This document shows, in pieces, positions 15,760-23,497 of a stretch of DNA of 24,868 bases (positions are counted from its first letter, which is position 1; each line of letters opens with the position of its first letter). The stretch is from positions 1 to 24,868 of the forward strand of contig SHYS01000012.1 in the NCBI GenBank assembly GCA_009692685.1, given 5' to 3'. The notes beneath the pieces are model-generated. The model saw only the letters and a list, made by a program, of their open reading frames with translations, made no database searches and was not told the DNA's origin. This DNA comes from Dehalococcoidia bacterium. Lineage in GTDB: Bacteria; Chloroflexota; Dehalococcoidia; UBA2979. A program made the position numbers and the translations under genes.

Positions 15760-16548
15760 GTGCCGGAGCCGCTGGTCACCTACGAACTGGACAGGGACGT
15801 AGCCCTGCTCGGCCTCAACCGCGACGACGTCCGTAATGCCATCAACGGTGCGCTCCTCAATTCTCTGAAGGAGTGCATGCTGCGCGCCACCGAGGAGGCG
15901 CGCGCTGCCGTCATCTTCAGCCACCGCGAGAAGCACTTCTCCGCCGGCCTCGACCTGGCCAAAGCGCAGGCGAGGCGTGCTGAGACGCCCAGCGCGCATC
16001 CGCGCAAGACCAGGAGCAAGTGGCACACGACGTTCGACCTGATCTCGCGCGGGGAGATCCCGTTCGTCTCCGCGCTGAAGGGCGCCACCGTCGGGGGCGG
16101 CCTCGAACTCGCAGCCGCCACCGCACGTCCGCGTCGCCGACGAGACGACGTTCTTCGCGTTGCCCGAGAGCCAGCGCGGCATCTTCGTCGGCGGCGGCGG
16201 CGGCTCGGTGAACATCCAGCGACTGCTGGGCTACGCACGGATGGCCGACCGCATGCTCACGGGGCGCGTGCTCTCCGCCGCCGAGGGCGAACGCAGAACC
16301 TCTGCCAGTACGTGGTGCCGGCTGGCGAGTCGTTCGCGAAGGCGAAAGAACTCGCCCACAAGATCGCGACGAACGCGCCGTTGACCAACTGAGCCGTCTG
16401 CTCGGTGTTGCCGCGCGTCGGTGACCTCTCGCACGATGACGGCCTCACCATCGAAAGCCTCATCGGGGCGTCCGTACGCAGCACGGAAGGCCGCGCCGCG
16501 CCGATCGTCGCGCCGGGTGCCGAGGGCGCCCGACCAACCTCGACGTAG
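15760..16548 (+). pseudogene. Enoyl-CoA hydratase/isomerase (crotonase) broken by two frameshifts and a stop
   Basis: With the lesions repaired this would be a full-length crotonase of 262 aa. From the GTG at 15760 (AAGGAG about 8 bases upstream) the first frame gives VTYELDRDVALLGLNR, HFSAGLDLAKA and ATVGGGLELAAAT. At about 16120-16126 one extra base moves the match to the next frame, which encodes HVRVADETTFFALPESQRG, the glycine-rich GIFVGGGGG and LTGRVLSAAEGE. Near 16300 a one-base loss returns it to the first frame (NLCQYVVPAGESFAKAKEL), which meets an in-frame TGA at 16390. The family C-terminus continues beyond it (LPRVGDLSHDDGLTIESLIG) to TAG at 16546. The true 3' end lies 5 bases from the convergent CoA-transferase stop. 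Three lesions favour gene decay, but uncorrected indels remain possible. Confidence 0.88.
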
Positions 16549-16553
16549 CGGAC

Positions 16554-17993
16554 CTACAGCGCCTTCACCGACACCTCGCGCAGGTTCGGGCTCACATCGA
16601 GCGGTGCGCCGGTCAGCGAGGCAATCTCGGCGGCGGTGTAACCGGGGGCGTGCTCTTCAAGCAGGAACCGGCCACCCTTCACGGAGATCACGGCGATGTC
16701 CGTGACGATCAGCGTCACTCCGCGCGGCGACGTCACCGGCAGCGTCGTGTGCGCGAGCAGCCTCGGCGCCCCCTCGCGCGTCGTGTGCTCCATCGCCAGC
16801 CAGATCTGCTTCGCGCGCGCGACGAGGTCCATGGCACCACCGATACCACCGAGGTTGTCGAACGGTGCATCGCTCAGCCGCCAGTTGGCGAACGAGCCGT
16901 CCGCCGCCACCTCGTAGGCGCCGAGCACGGTGACGTCGAGCCGTCCGCTGCGCACGAGCGCGAACGAGTCAGCGTGGTGCACGAAGGAGGCGCCGGGCAC
17001 GATGGTGACCTGCTGGCCGCCGGCGTTCACGATGTCCGGGTCACCCTCTCCAGCCTCGGCCAAGCGGCTGTACCCGATCACGCCGTTCTCCGAGGTGAAT
17101 GTGACGTGGTCCTTCGGGTCCACGTAGTTCGAAGCGAACGTCGGGATGCCGATACCGAGGTTGGCGATCCAGCCGGGCTGGATGCGCTGGCCGATGACCG
17201 CGGCCATCTCCTGCCGGCTCAGTTTTCGCTTCCCCTCACCCGGAGGCGTTGAGGGAGGAGACGGCGCCGGCTCAGCGCGCGCGACGCGCAGTACGCCGTG
17301 CGGCAGGATCTGCACGAGACGCTCCACGTAGATGCCCGAGGTGTGAATCTGGTCCGGATCGAGTTCGCCTGCTTCGACGATCGGCTCTTCCACCTCGACG
17401 ATCACGTGCTGTGCTGCCATCGCGGCAATCGGGTTGTAGTTGCGTCCGGCGTGGCGGAACACGAGGTTGCCAGCGGTGTCGGCCTTCCACGCACGGATCA
17501 GCGCGTAGTCCGCGAAGATCGCCTCCTCGAGCACGTAGGTCTCGCCGTCGAAGTCGCGGTGTTCTTTGCCCTCGGAGAGCAGCGTGCCGACGCCAGCCGG
17601 CGTGTAGAACGCGGGGACGCCCGCGCCACCGGCGCGGATCCGCTCGGCGAGAGTGCCCTGCGGGACCAGCTCAGCGATCAGGGTGCCGTCCTTCACCATC
17701 TGCTCGGGTTTCGACAGCCGCGAGGGGTGCGTCGATGCGGTGAAAGAGGCAATCACCTTCTTCACGCGCCCGGCCTCGACGAGGTCGCCGAGGCCCTTCA
17801 TCTTCCCGTCTGCGGAGGCAGTGCCAACGCCGTTCGACACCGCGGTGATGCCCTTCGCGCCCTGGTGGTAGAGCGCGGTCAGCAAGTTCCACGGCATCCC
17901 CGTCGCGCCAAAGCCGGGGATCAGCAGCGTGATCCCGTCGGGGATGTCGGCAACCGCCTCGTCAAGCGTGGCGCAGATCTTCGGTCGTGGCAT
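16554..17993 (-). CDS. Fused alpha-beta family I CoA-transferase (3-oxoacid/acetate CoA-transferase type)
   Basis: It transfers CoA between acyl-CoA and a free acid through a glutamyl-CoA thioester. The alpha half (1 to about 240) has LLIPGFGATGMPWNLL, IASFTASTHPS and GGAGVPAFYTPAGVGT (122-137). A proline-rich linker (242-253) leads to the beta half, with IQPGWIANLGIGIPT and the catalytic SENGVIGYS (301-309), E302 being the nucleophile. INDEPENDENT alpha and beta chains are separate in many bacteria; here they are fused as in mitochondrial SCOT and YdiF, at 479 aa. The ATG at 17993 follows GGAGGT by 6 bases; the longer frame to 18110 overlaps the upstream gene. It is the last gene of the hydroxyacid operon, 94 bases after the Ldh2-family gene. 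It probably activates the oxidised acid produced upstream, though the substrate is not determined. Confidence 0.93.
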   Translation of the reverse strand: MPRPKICATLDEAVADIPDGITLLIPGFGATGMPWNLLTALYHQGAKGITAVSNGVGTASADGKMKGLGDLVEAGRVKKVIASFTASTHPSRLSKPEQMVKDGTLIAELVPQGTLAERIRAGGAGVPAFYTPAGVGTLLSEGKEHRDFDGETYVLEEAIFADYALIRAWKADTAGNLVFRHAGRNYNPIAAMAAQHVIVEVEEPIVEAGELDPDQIHTSGIYVERLVQILPHGVLRVARAEPAPSPPSTPPGEGKRKLSRQEMAAVIGQRIQPGWIANLGIGIPTFASNYVDPKDHVTFTSENGVIGYSRLAEAGEGDPDIVNAGGQQVTIVPGASFVHHADSFALVRSGRLDVTVLGAYEVAADGSFANWRLSDAPFDNLGGIGGAMDLVARAKQIWLAMEHTTREGAPRLLAHTTLPVTSPRGVTLIVTDIAVISVKGGRFLLEEHAPGYTAAEIASLTGAPLDVSPNLREVSVKAL

Positions 17994-18087
17994 GCGGCAC
18001 CTCCGTCCTCGGGCCGCAGCCGAGGAGCGGGCGCACCATAGGCCTCTGTGCCCTGCCCCGCAATCGATGGTTGGCACCCCGCCGCAG

Positions 18088-19179
18088 TCACACGAGCAGC
18101 GGAGTCCCAAGCGTTTGTGCGCGCGAGCGCAACGTCGCGAGAGTATCTCGGTGCAGCGGCACGCCTACCTTCGAGCGGTACTCGAAGGCGTCAGCCTCCG
18201 GATCGCCAGGGAGGATGACCGGCCTCGATGGGTCGGAGGGACGGGTCTCCGTGAAGTAGCGGATCAGGCGGTCCATGTCGGCCTTGAAGCCCTCGATCGG
18301 CCGCATCTTGCCGATGTCGATCGCCATGAACCATGCCATATTCGAGCCGTAGTCGAGGTCGACACTCGACCCGCCGCCCGCGAGGACGCCGGCAAGGATG
18401 TCCACCATCACGGCAAGCCCATATCCCTTGTAGTTCACGCCCTCGCCGTCTGCACTCTCCCCGATCGGCGTGAGTGCCCACGAGGTGTCTCGCGCGCCCG
18501 GTGGGGTCTCCAGCGGCTGGCCGTTGCCATCAACGGCCCAGCCGCGCGGGATCGGCAAACCGAGCGCATGCGCACGACGCACCTTCCCGGACGCAACGGT
18601 GCTGGTGGCCATATCGAGGACGAACGGGCGCTCCTCGCCAGCCGGCGCGGCGAACGCGATCGGGTTCGTGCCAAAGCGAGGGTCAACGCCGCGCGCCGGG
18701 CGCACGCTGCGATTCGCGTTCGTGACGGCCATGCCGATCATGTCCTGCCCCGCCGCCATCAGCGGGTAGTACCCGACCATCCCGATGTGCCGCCCGTCGA
18801 CAATGCCCGCCTGCCCGATCCCCGTAACGCGCGCCTTCTCGATCGCCGTGCGCATCGCGAGGTGCGCGCCAACGACGCCAAGGCCGCCCTCGTTCGAGAC
18901 CACGGCGGATCCGAGGGACTCCCGGATCACGTGCGGCGTCACGGTCGGATCGATCAATCCTGCCTCGATCTGCTCCATGTACCGGAGGCCAGTGACCACG
19001 CCGTGCGTGTCGACGCCACGCAGGTCGGACGCCACGAGGATGTCCGCGGTCGTAGCGGCATGTTCCTCAGAGACGCGGAGTGCGACGAAGATGTGCGCCA
19101 TCTGCTCGCGGAGCGCGATGCCGTCGACCCGGACGAACTCGCCAGATGCGATCTGCTCGATCGTCGGTTCAGTCGCCAT
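18088..19179 (-). CDS. Ldh2-family NAD(P)-dependent 2-hydroxyacid dehydrogenase (malate/L-lactate/sulfolactate type)
   Basis: An oxidoreductase of the PF02615 fold, unrelated to classical lactate dehydrogenase; it oxidises a 2-hydroxyacid to the 2-oxoacid with NAD(P). Family motifs are ASDLRGVDTHGV (50-61; R54 and catalytic-type H59), DGRHIGMVGYY (128-138), RFGTNPIAFAAPAG, DMATSTVASGKV and NYKGYGLAVMVDILAGVL. At 363 aa it is full length. The family includes L-malate, L-sulfolactate (ComC), ureidoglycolate and 2,3-diketogulonate enzymes, and the exact substrate cannot be read. Its start lies 2 bases after the stop of the D-2-hydroxyacid dehydrogenase gene and has no clear ribosome site, so translation is probably coupled. 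The adjacent enzyme of opposite stereochemical type suggests both enantiomers of one acid are handled. Confidence 0.92.
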   Translation of the reverse strand: MATEPTIEQIASGEFVRVDGIALREQMAHIFVALRVSEEHAATTADILVASDLRGVDTHGVVTGLRYMEQIEAGLIDPTVTPHVIRESLGSAVVSNEGGLGVVGAHLAMRTAIEKARVTGIGQAGIVDGRHIGMVGYYPLMAAGQDMIGMAVTNANRSVRPARGVDPRFGTNPIAFAAPAGEERPFVLDMATSTVASGKVRRAHALGLPIPRGWAVDGNGQPLETPPGARDTSWALTPIGESADGEGVNYKGYGLAVMVDILAGVLAGGGSSVDLDYGSNMAWFMAIDIGKMRPIEGFKADMDRLIRYFTETRPSDPSRPVILPGDPEADAFEYRSKVGVPLHRDTLATLRSRAQTLGTPLLV

Positions 19180-19181
19180 CG

Positions 19182-20150
19182 CTAGAACCCGCGTGCCTTA
19201 TTGATCAGGCCCTCGAGCGGCTCGCCCGCACGGAAGTGCGCGAGGTTCCGGCAGAAGCGATCGAGGTTGCGTGGGATGCGGAACTGGCTCGCCCCCGCGG
19301 TATGCGGCGTCATAATCACGTTGGGTGCCGTCCAGAGTGGATGGTCGGCGGGCAGCGGCTCCACGGGCGCGACATCGAGGCCGGCGCCGGCGATCTGCTT
19401 CGCGTGGACCGCGGCGACCAGCGCGTCAGCGTCCACGACCTCGCCACGCGTGACGTTCACGAGGATGGCGGTCGGCTTCATCAGTTCGAAGGCACGCTTG
19501 CCGAACAGGCCGCGCGTGTCTGGCGTCAGTGGCAGGCCCGAGGTGACCACGTCCGCCGTGCGGAACAACTCCTCCAGGCGGTCACTACCCCAGACTTCGG
19601 GGACCTCGGCCGTCGGCGGGACGGGGTCACAGTCGACGGCGATGCAGCGCATCCCAAAGGCGGCGGCCCGCCTGGCGATCGCACGGCCGGTGCCGCCGAA
19701 CCCCACGATGCCCATCGTGCAGCCTTCGAGTTCGAACTCCTCGGCGCGATAGGCGACGCGGTGCTCCCAGGACGCGGGACCGTCCACGACCGCACGCGCG
19801 AGGCGGCGCGTGAGCGCGAGCAGGTGGGCGAACGTGTGGTCGGCGAGGTGGCTACCCACAAGTCCCTTGTCACCGGAGAGCCAGACATCGCTCGCGACCA
19901 TCTCGGGGAACAGGTACGCGTCCGCCCCGGAGGTGATGGCGTGTACCCAGCGCAACTTCCGAGCGCGCGCGAACATCGCCGGCGTGATGACGCCCAGGAC
20001 GACCTCGACATCCTCCATCGCCTCGATCGCCTCCCCGGGCGTGTCGGCGATACGGATGTTCGTGCCAGAGCCTGCCGCCTCATGGATGCGCGTGAGGAGC
20101 GGCGCGTCCACCACGGGCATCGTGACGCCAAGGATAATAAGGATGTTCAC
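19182..20150 (-). CDS. D-isomer-specific 2-hydroxyacid dehydrogenase
   Basis: A two-domain NAD(P)-dependent dehydrogenase of 322 aa (D-glycerate/phosphoglycerate/hydroxypyruvate family). The nucleotide-binding fold starts at TMGIVGFGGTGRAIARRAA, with the glycine motif at 150-155 and D173/D175 at the end of beta-2, which favours NAD. Catalytic residues are R235 (VNVTRGEVVD), E264 (VEPLPADHPLW) and H283 (TPHTAGAS). Residues 71-76 (AITSGAD) form the usual substrate loop. I chose the GTG at 20150 because the residues following it (NILIILGV) form the first strand of the fold; an internal ATG at 20120 is the alternative and neither has a strong ribosome site. It follows the DUF6282 gene by 43 bases and precedes the Ldh2-family gene by 2, as one operon. 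Confidence 0.92.
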   Translation of the reverse strand: MNILIILGVTMPVVDAPLLTRIHEAAGSGTNIRIADTPGEAIEAMEDVEVVLGVITPAMFARARKLRWVHAITSGADAYLFPEMVASDVWLSGDKGLVGSHLADHTFAHLLALTRRLARAVVDGPASWEHRVAYRAEEFELEGCTMGIVGFGGTGRAIARRAAAFGMRCIAVDCDPVPPTAEVPEVWGSDRLEELFRTADVVTSGLPLTPDTRGLFGKRAFELMKPTAILVNVTRGEVVDADALVAAVHAKQIAGAGLDVAPVEPLPADHPLWTAPNVIMTPHTAGASQFRIPRNLDRFCRNLAHFRAGEPLEGLINKARGF

Positions 20151-20193
20151 GCGCGCGACGATAGCACGGGCACTCGGAGCCTCGACCCCGCCG

Positions 20194-21069
20194 CTAGCTG
20201 AGCGCGGTCGCAGGGTTCTGTTGCACCATCCTCCGTACTTCATCCGTGGTGAAGCCTGCATCAAGGAACCGCTCGATCCACGACCCGAACCCCACCGGCG
20301 GCGCCGGGTTCGCCGCCTGACCGAGGTCAGTCGAGAGCACGACGTGCTCCGGACCGACCGCGCGCACCTCGCTGGCGACCGACGCGAAATAGTCATCACC
20401 ACCCTCGCGGAAGGAGTTCACGGAGCACTGCTCGATAAACGCGCCACGATCCGCGAGTGCCTGCTGCACCTCGAGCGGGATGTGGAACGAGGTCGCGTGC
20501 GACACGATCGAGCGGATCTCACGCCGCCTCGACTCCGTGACGAGCGCGAGTGTCTCCGCGGGGTCGAGGTGCCCGCTGCACAACGTCGCGCCGTACTCCG
20601 CCATCAGGTCAAGCAGCGTGTGGCACACCGACACGAGCGCTCCGCGCTCGTCGATCACGCGTATCGAGTCCGCCTTCGCGTGCCAGCGTCCGAAGGTGTC
20701 GCGTGACCAGAGGGAGTCGAACGTCGGCCACCACACGACGCGCGTCCCGATGCGCAACGCAGCATCGAGGGCGTCCGGGTTCAGTCCGCCGACGGAGTGG
20801 TCGAGGGCGATCGCGCCGTAGACCGTGATGCCTTCGACTTCCTGGTCGAGCGCCCAGGCGAGCGGCTGTGTGGGATACTCGTGGCTCTTCAGCACCAGAG
20901 CCGCCAGCCCGGCCTCGCGCGCCGCATACACGAGCGTACGCGCGTCCATCCGCCGCTCCGCGTATGGATCCGGCGAGGCGTGGACATGGACATCGATGGC
21001 ACCACGTAGGAGGGCGCGGGAGTCCTCGCGCAGTTCGGCCAGTGTCTCCACGCGATAACTCGTCGCCAT
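20194..21069 (-). CDS. DUF6282-like amidohydrolase-fold metal-dependent hydrolase
   Basis: A 291-aa protein that looks like a compact metal-dependent hydrolase. AIDVHVHASPD (24-34) gives an HxH metal pair (H28, H30). Later candidates are K61 and H63 (KSHEYPTQP), H167 (SGHLDPAET), H191 (VSHATSFH) and D248 (STDLGQ). The C-terminus (FLDAGFTTDEVRRMVQQNPATAL) is of amidohydrolase type. I believe this matches the DUF6282 family, from memory of its DxHxHxxPD start, but the reaction is not known; lactone, amide or phosphoester hydrolysis are possible. The ATG at 21069 has GGGAGC about 6 bases upstream. It is the first gene of the four-gene hydroxyacid operon, so it could release the hydroxyacid that the two dehydrogenases oxidise. 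That role is inference. Confidence 0.82.
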   Translation of the reverse strand: MATSYRVETLAELREDSRALLRGAIDVHVHASPDPYAERRMDARTLVYAAREAGLAALVLKSHEYPTQPLAWALDQEVEGITVYGAIALDHSVGGLNPDALDAALRIGTRVVWWPTFDSLWSRDTFGRWHAKADSIRVIDERGALVSVCHTLLDLMAEYGATLCSGHLDPAETLALVTESRRREIRSIVSHATSFHIPLEVQQALADRGAFIEQCSVNSFREGGDDYFASVASEVRAVGPEHVVLSTDLGQAANPAPPVGFGSWIERFLDAGFTTDEVRRMVQQNPATALS

Positions 21070-21215
21070 CGACTGCTCCCGTCGCTCGACCGTGAATGGG
21101 GGCACTCTACCGCCCCGTCATGCAACGACGGGGGGCTACCCCTCCTCGCGGGAACGCCGTCCGCTCGCTAGCATCGCCCGCTCACCCCTCGCAGCCCGCA
21201 CGCCAAGGCGAGCCC

Positions 21216-21948
21216 ATGCCCCCGCACACCCCGCCACCAGCGCCTCGCCACAACCACCTCGGTCAGCCAATCGGCGCAGCGCTCCCCGACTGGACGCCGA
21301 GCCCGATCCCCGCCCGCTCACCGATGGCCGGGCTCTTCTGTCACGTCGAGCCCCTCAATGTCACAGTGCACGCGGACGACCTGATCGCCGCCTACGCGCT
21401 GGATACCGAGGGCCGCAACTGGACGTACCTGCCCTACGGGCCGTTCGAGTCGCCGGAGGCGCACCGAGCGTGGCTCGCGAACGCGGCCCAGAAGGACCAC
21501 TCACGTTTCTTCGCGATCATCGATCTCACGATCGGGAAGGCCGTCGGTATCGCCGCGTTCCTCGCCATGCAGCCGGAGATCGGATCCATCGAGGTCGGCC
21601 ACCTCGCGTATTCGCCGCTCCTGCAGCGCACACCGGCTGCGACCGAGGCGATGCACCTGATGATGCGACGCGCCTTCGAGGCGCTACGGCTATCGGCGGT
21701 ACGAATGGAAGTGCGACAGCCTGAACGCGCCATCATGGAACGCCGCCGAACGCCTCGGCGTCACGTTCGAGGGCATCCACCGACAGGCCCGCGTCCTGAA
21801 GGGCCGCACCCGCGACAACGCCTGGCTGTCAATCACCGATGCCAAATGGCCTGCAGTTCGCACAGCGCTTCAGGCCTGGCTCGACCCCGCCAACTTCGAC
21901 AAGACGGGGCAGCAGCGCCACCGCCTCGAAGTGTTCCGCGCGAAGTGA
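21216..21948 (+). pseudogene. GNAT-family N-acetyltransferase with a single frameshift
   Basis: From the ATG at 21216 (AAGGCG upstream) the first frame encodes an acetyltransferase of the RimJ/RimL-like type. It shows VEPLNVTVHADDLIAAY, WTYLPYGPFESPEAHRAW, FFAIIDLTIGKAVGIAAFLA and a core strand IGSIEVGHLAYSP leading to MMRRAFEAL. At about 21684-21688 a one-base insertion shifts the match to the next frame. That frame continues perfectly through GYRRYEWKCDSLNAPSWNAA, ERLGVTFEGIHRQA and DNAWLSITDAKWPAVR to TGA at 21946. With that base removed the protein is 243 aa, a normal length. The otherwise uncorrupted continuation suggests a recent mutation or a sequencing error rather than old decay. It converges on the carboxymuconolactone-decarboxylase-like gene after 9 bases. 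Confidence 0.88.
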
Positions 21949-21957
21949 AGCACGCCG

Positions 21958-22530
21958 CTAGGCGTCGCTACGCGGGAACGGCGTGACCTGCCCTGGCCCC
22001 ACCTGCACCTCGAATGCGTTGAGCGACATCGAAGTCAGCACGTAGAACCCGATGACCGCCGTGATCTCCACGACGCCCTGCTCACCCCAGGTGGTGACCG
22101 CACGGTCGTACAACGGCTTCGGGAGCAGGTGGCTGACGAGCAGCGCCATCGAGACGTCGTACATCAGCAGCTGGTCAGGAGAGGCCTTGACCGGCCGCTC
22201 ACCCTTCAGAATCGTGTCCATGACGTCTTGTGGGATGCCGTACTCGACGGCACGAGGCGCGTGTGCCGCCCACTCCACGTTCGCCTCGTACACCTTGCCG
22301 GTGATCGAGATCGCGAGTTCGACCAGCCCTCGGTCAAGCGAGGTGCGATTCCAGAGCATGCCAGCGAGGCCCATGACGCGGTGGAACAACTCCGCGTTCA
22401 GGATCCACGGGTCGAACGGGCCGCCCATCATCCCGTCCGCGCGCACCTTCCGAGTCTTCAGGAAGACCGCGTACTGCTCACGCTGCTCCGGCGTCAGTTG
22501 GTCCAGTGTGTACTTCGTCTGTCGCGACAT
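21958..22530 (-). CDS. Carboxymuconolactone decarboxylase-like (AhpD-fold) protein lacking cysteines
   Basis: A 190-aa all-helical protein of the CMD/AhpD superfamily. The core helix motif reads VYEANVEWAAHAPRAVEYG, with E87 and H90 in the proton-relay positions. DRGLVELAISITGKVYEANV precedes it and GEQGVVEITAVIGFYVLTSM follows. AhpD-type antioxidant members carry a CxxC in this motif, but here there is no cysteine anywhere in the protein. A peroxidase or thiol role is therefore unlikely, and a decarboxylase- or isomerase-like role is possible. The ATG at 22530 has GAGGAGG 6 bases upstream. It is 55 bases downstream of the SDR gene on the same strand and probably co-transcribed. Substrate unknown. 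Confidence 0.88.
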   Translation of the reverse strand: MSRQTKYTLDQLTPEQREQYAVFLKTRKVRADGMMGGPFDPWILNAELFHRVMGLAGMLWNRTSLDRGLVELAISITGKVYEANVEWAAHAPRAVEYGIPQDVMDTILKGERPVKASPDQLLMYDVSMALLVSHLLPKPLYDRAVTTWGEQGVVEITAVIGFYVLTSMSLNAFEVQVGPGQVTPFPRSDA

Positions 22531-22567
22531 CGATGCCTCCTCGAATCTTCGAATGTGTGTTGTGGTA

Positions 22568-22579
22568 GGTGCATGCACC
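22568..22579. repeat. 12-bp palindrome in the SDR to CMD spacer
   Basis: GGTGCATGCACC is a perfect 12-base palindrome. It lies between the SDR stop and the CMD-like start, close to a second short dyad TCGAA-TC-TTCGA (22541-22552). It is a possible regulator site or processing element in the mRNA. A CATG-centred palindrome of this length could also occur by chance. Confidence 0.3.
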
Positions 22580-22585
22580 GCGGGA

Positions 22586-23386
22586 TCAGCTGGAGACGAG
22601 CATCGCGCCGTCCACGGGCAACGCCACGCCGCTGATGAATCGCGCTTCGTCGGAATGCAGGAAAAGCGCGGCGTAGGCGACGTCCCAGCCCGAACCCATC
22701 TTCTTGCCCAGCGGCACCTGGCGGTTCCGCTCTGCGATCACGACCTCGCGCGCGACGCCCTCCGCGACGCGCGGCTCGATGGCCATCGGCGTTTCCATCA
22801 GGCCAGGAAGGATCGTGTTCACGCGGATCATGTCGCCGGCGTGTTCGGCCGCGAGGTACTCCGTGAGACCGATCACGGCGACCTTCGTCGTCTTGTAGCC
22901 GACGCGCGGGTACTTATGGTGCGCCGCCGCCGAGGAGATGTTCACGATCGAACCACCACCGTGCTCCTGCATGACCGGGATGGCCCACTTGCAGGCGAGC
23001 CACATCCCGCGCAGGTTGACCTCGAACACTCGGTCCCATGCCTCCACACTCATCTTCACCGCAGACTCGTCACCCAGCGACAGGCCGCCACCGATGTTGT
23101 TGTGCAGCAGATCGAGACGGCCGTAGGCCTTCACGCCTGCGACAACGGCTGCCTGCACGTCCGTCTCCTGGCGTACGTCCGCCGCGAACGACTCGGCCTG
23201 GCCGCCTTCGCGTCGGATCTCAGCGCAGGTCGCTGCGGCGCGATCACCGTCGAGGTCCACCACAAACACTCGAGCGCCCTCACGGCCGAGGAGCAGCGCG
23301 GTCGCGCGCCCGTTGCCAATCGTCTCGCCGGGCGTCTGACCGCCACCCATCACGAGCGCCACTTTGCCCTCGACACGTCCAGGCAT
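22586..23386 (-). CDS. Short-chain dehydrogenase/reductase (classical SDR)
   Basis: A 266-aa NAD(P)-dependent oxidoreductase with the full classical motif order. The glycine motif is unusual, GGGQTPGETIGNG (14-26), longer than the standard TGxxxGxG. D44 in FVVDLDGDRA at the end of beta-2 favours NAD. NNIGG (96-100) replaces NNAG. The catalytic serine is S151 or S152 (NISSAA), with Y164 and K168 in VGYKTTKVA. The C-terminal RVNTILPGLMETPM and FISGVALPVDGA segments are standard. The start ATG at 23386 has GGGGGA about 7 bases upstream. The extended first glycine motif is seen in a minority branch of SDRs. It leads a two-gene unit with the CMD-like gene and is divergent from the lipoprotein gene. 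Substrate unknown. Confidence 0.93.
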   Translation of the reverse strand: MPGRVEGKVALVMGGGQTPGETIGNGRATALLLGREGARVFVVDLDGDRAAATCAEIRREGGQAESFAADVRQETDVQAAVVAGVKAYGRLDLLHNNIGGGLSLGDESAVKMSVEAWDRVFEVNLRGMWLACKWAIPVMQEHGGGSIVNISSAAAHHKYPRVGYKTTKVAVIGLTEYLAAEHAGDMIRVNTILPGLMETPMAIEPRVAEGVAREVVIAERNRQVPLGKKMGSGWDVAYAALFLHSDEARFISGVALPVDGAMLVSS

Positions 23387-23497
23387 TCGATGTCCCCCGC
23401 TCCGCAGCGCTCTCACCACACGTCGAGGCGGCATCGTAACGGCGATGTCGCGCCCCGTGAGTGCCTCCAACGCTCCGCATGTGGCACGCTGGGTGAG

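Noticed and set aside
16390..16392. In-frame TGA of the crotonase as a recoded codon (selenocysteine or reassigned tryptophan)
   Set aside because: TGA is used as a normal stop in many genes here, and two frameshifts in the same gene make loss of function the simpler reading.
17929..20201. Two long plus-strand open frames opposite the hydroxyacid operon
   Set aside because: They are antisense shadows of strongly supported minus-strand enzymes and show no recognisable motif or ribosome site.
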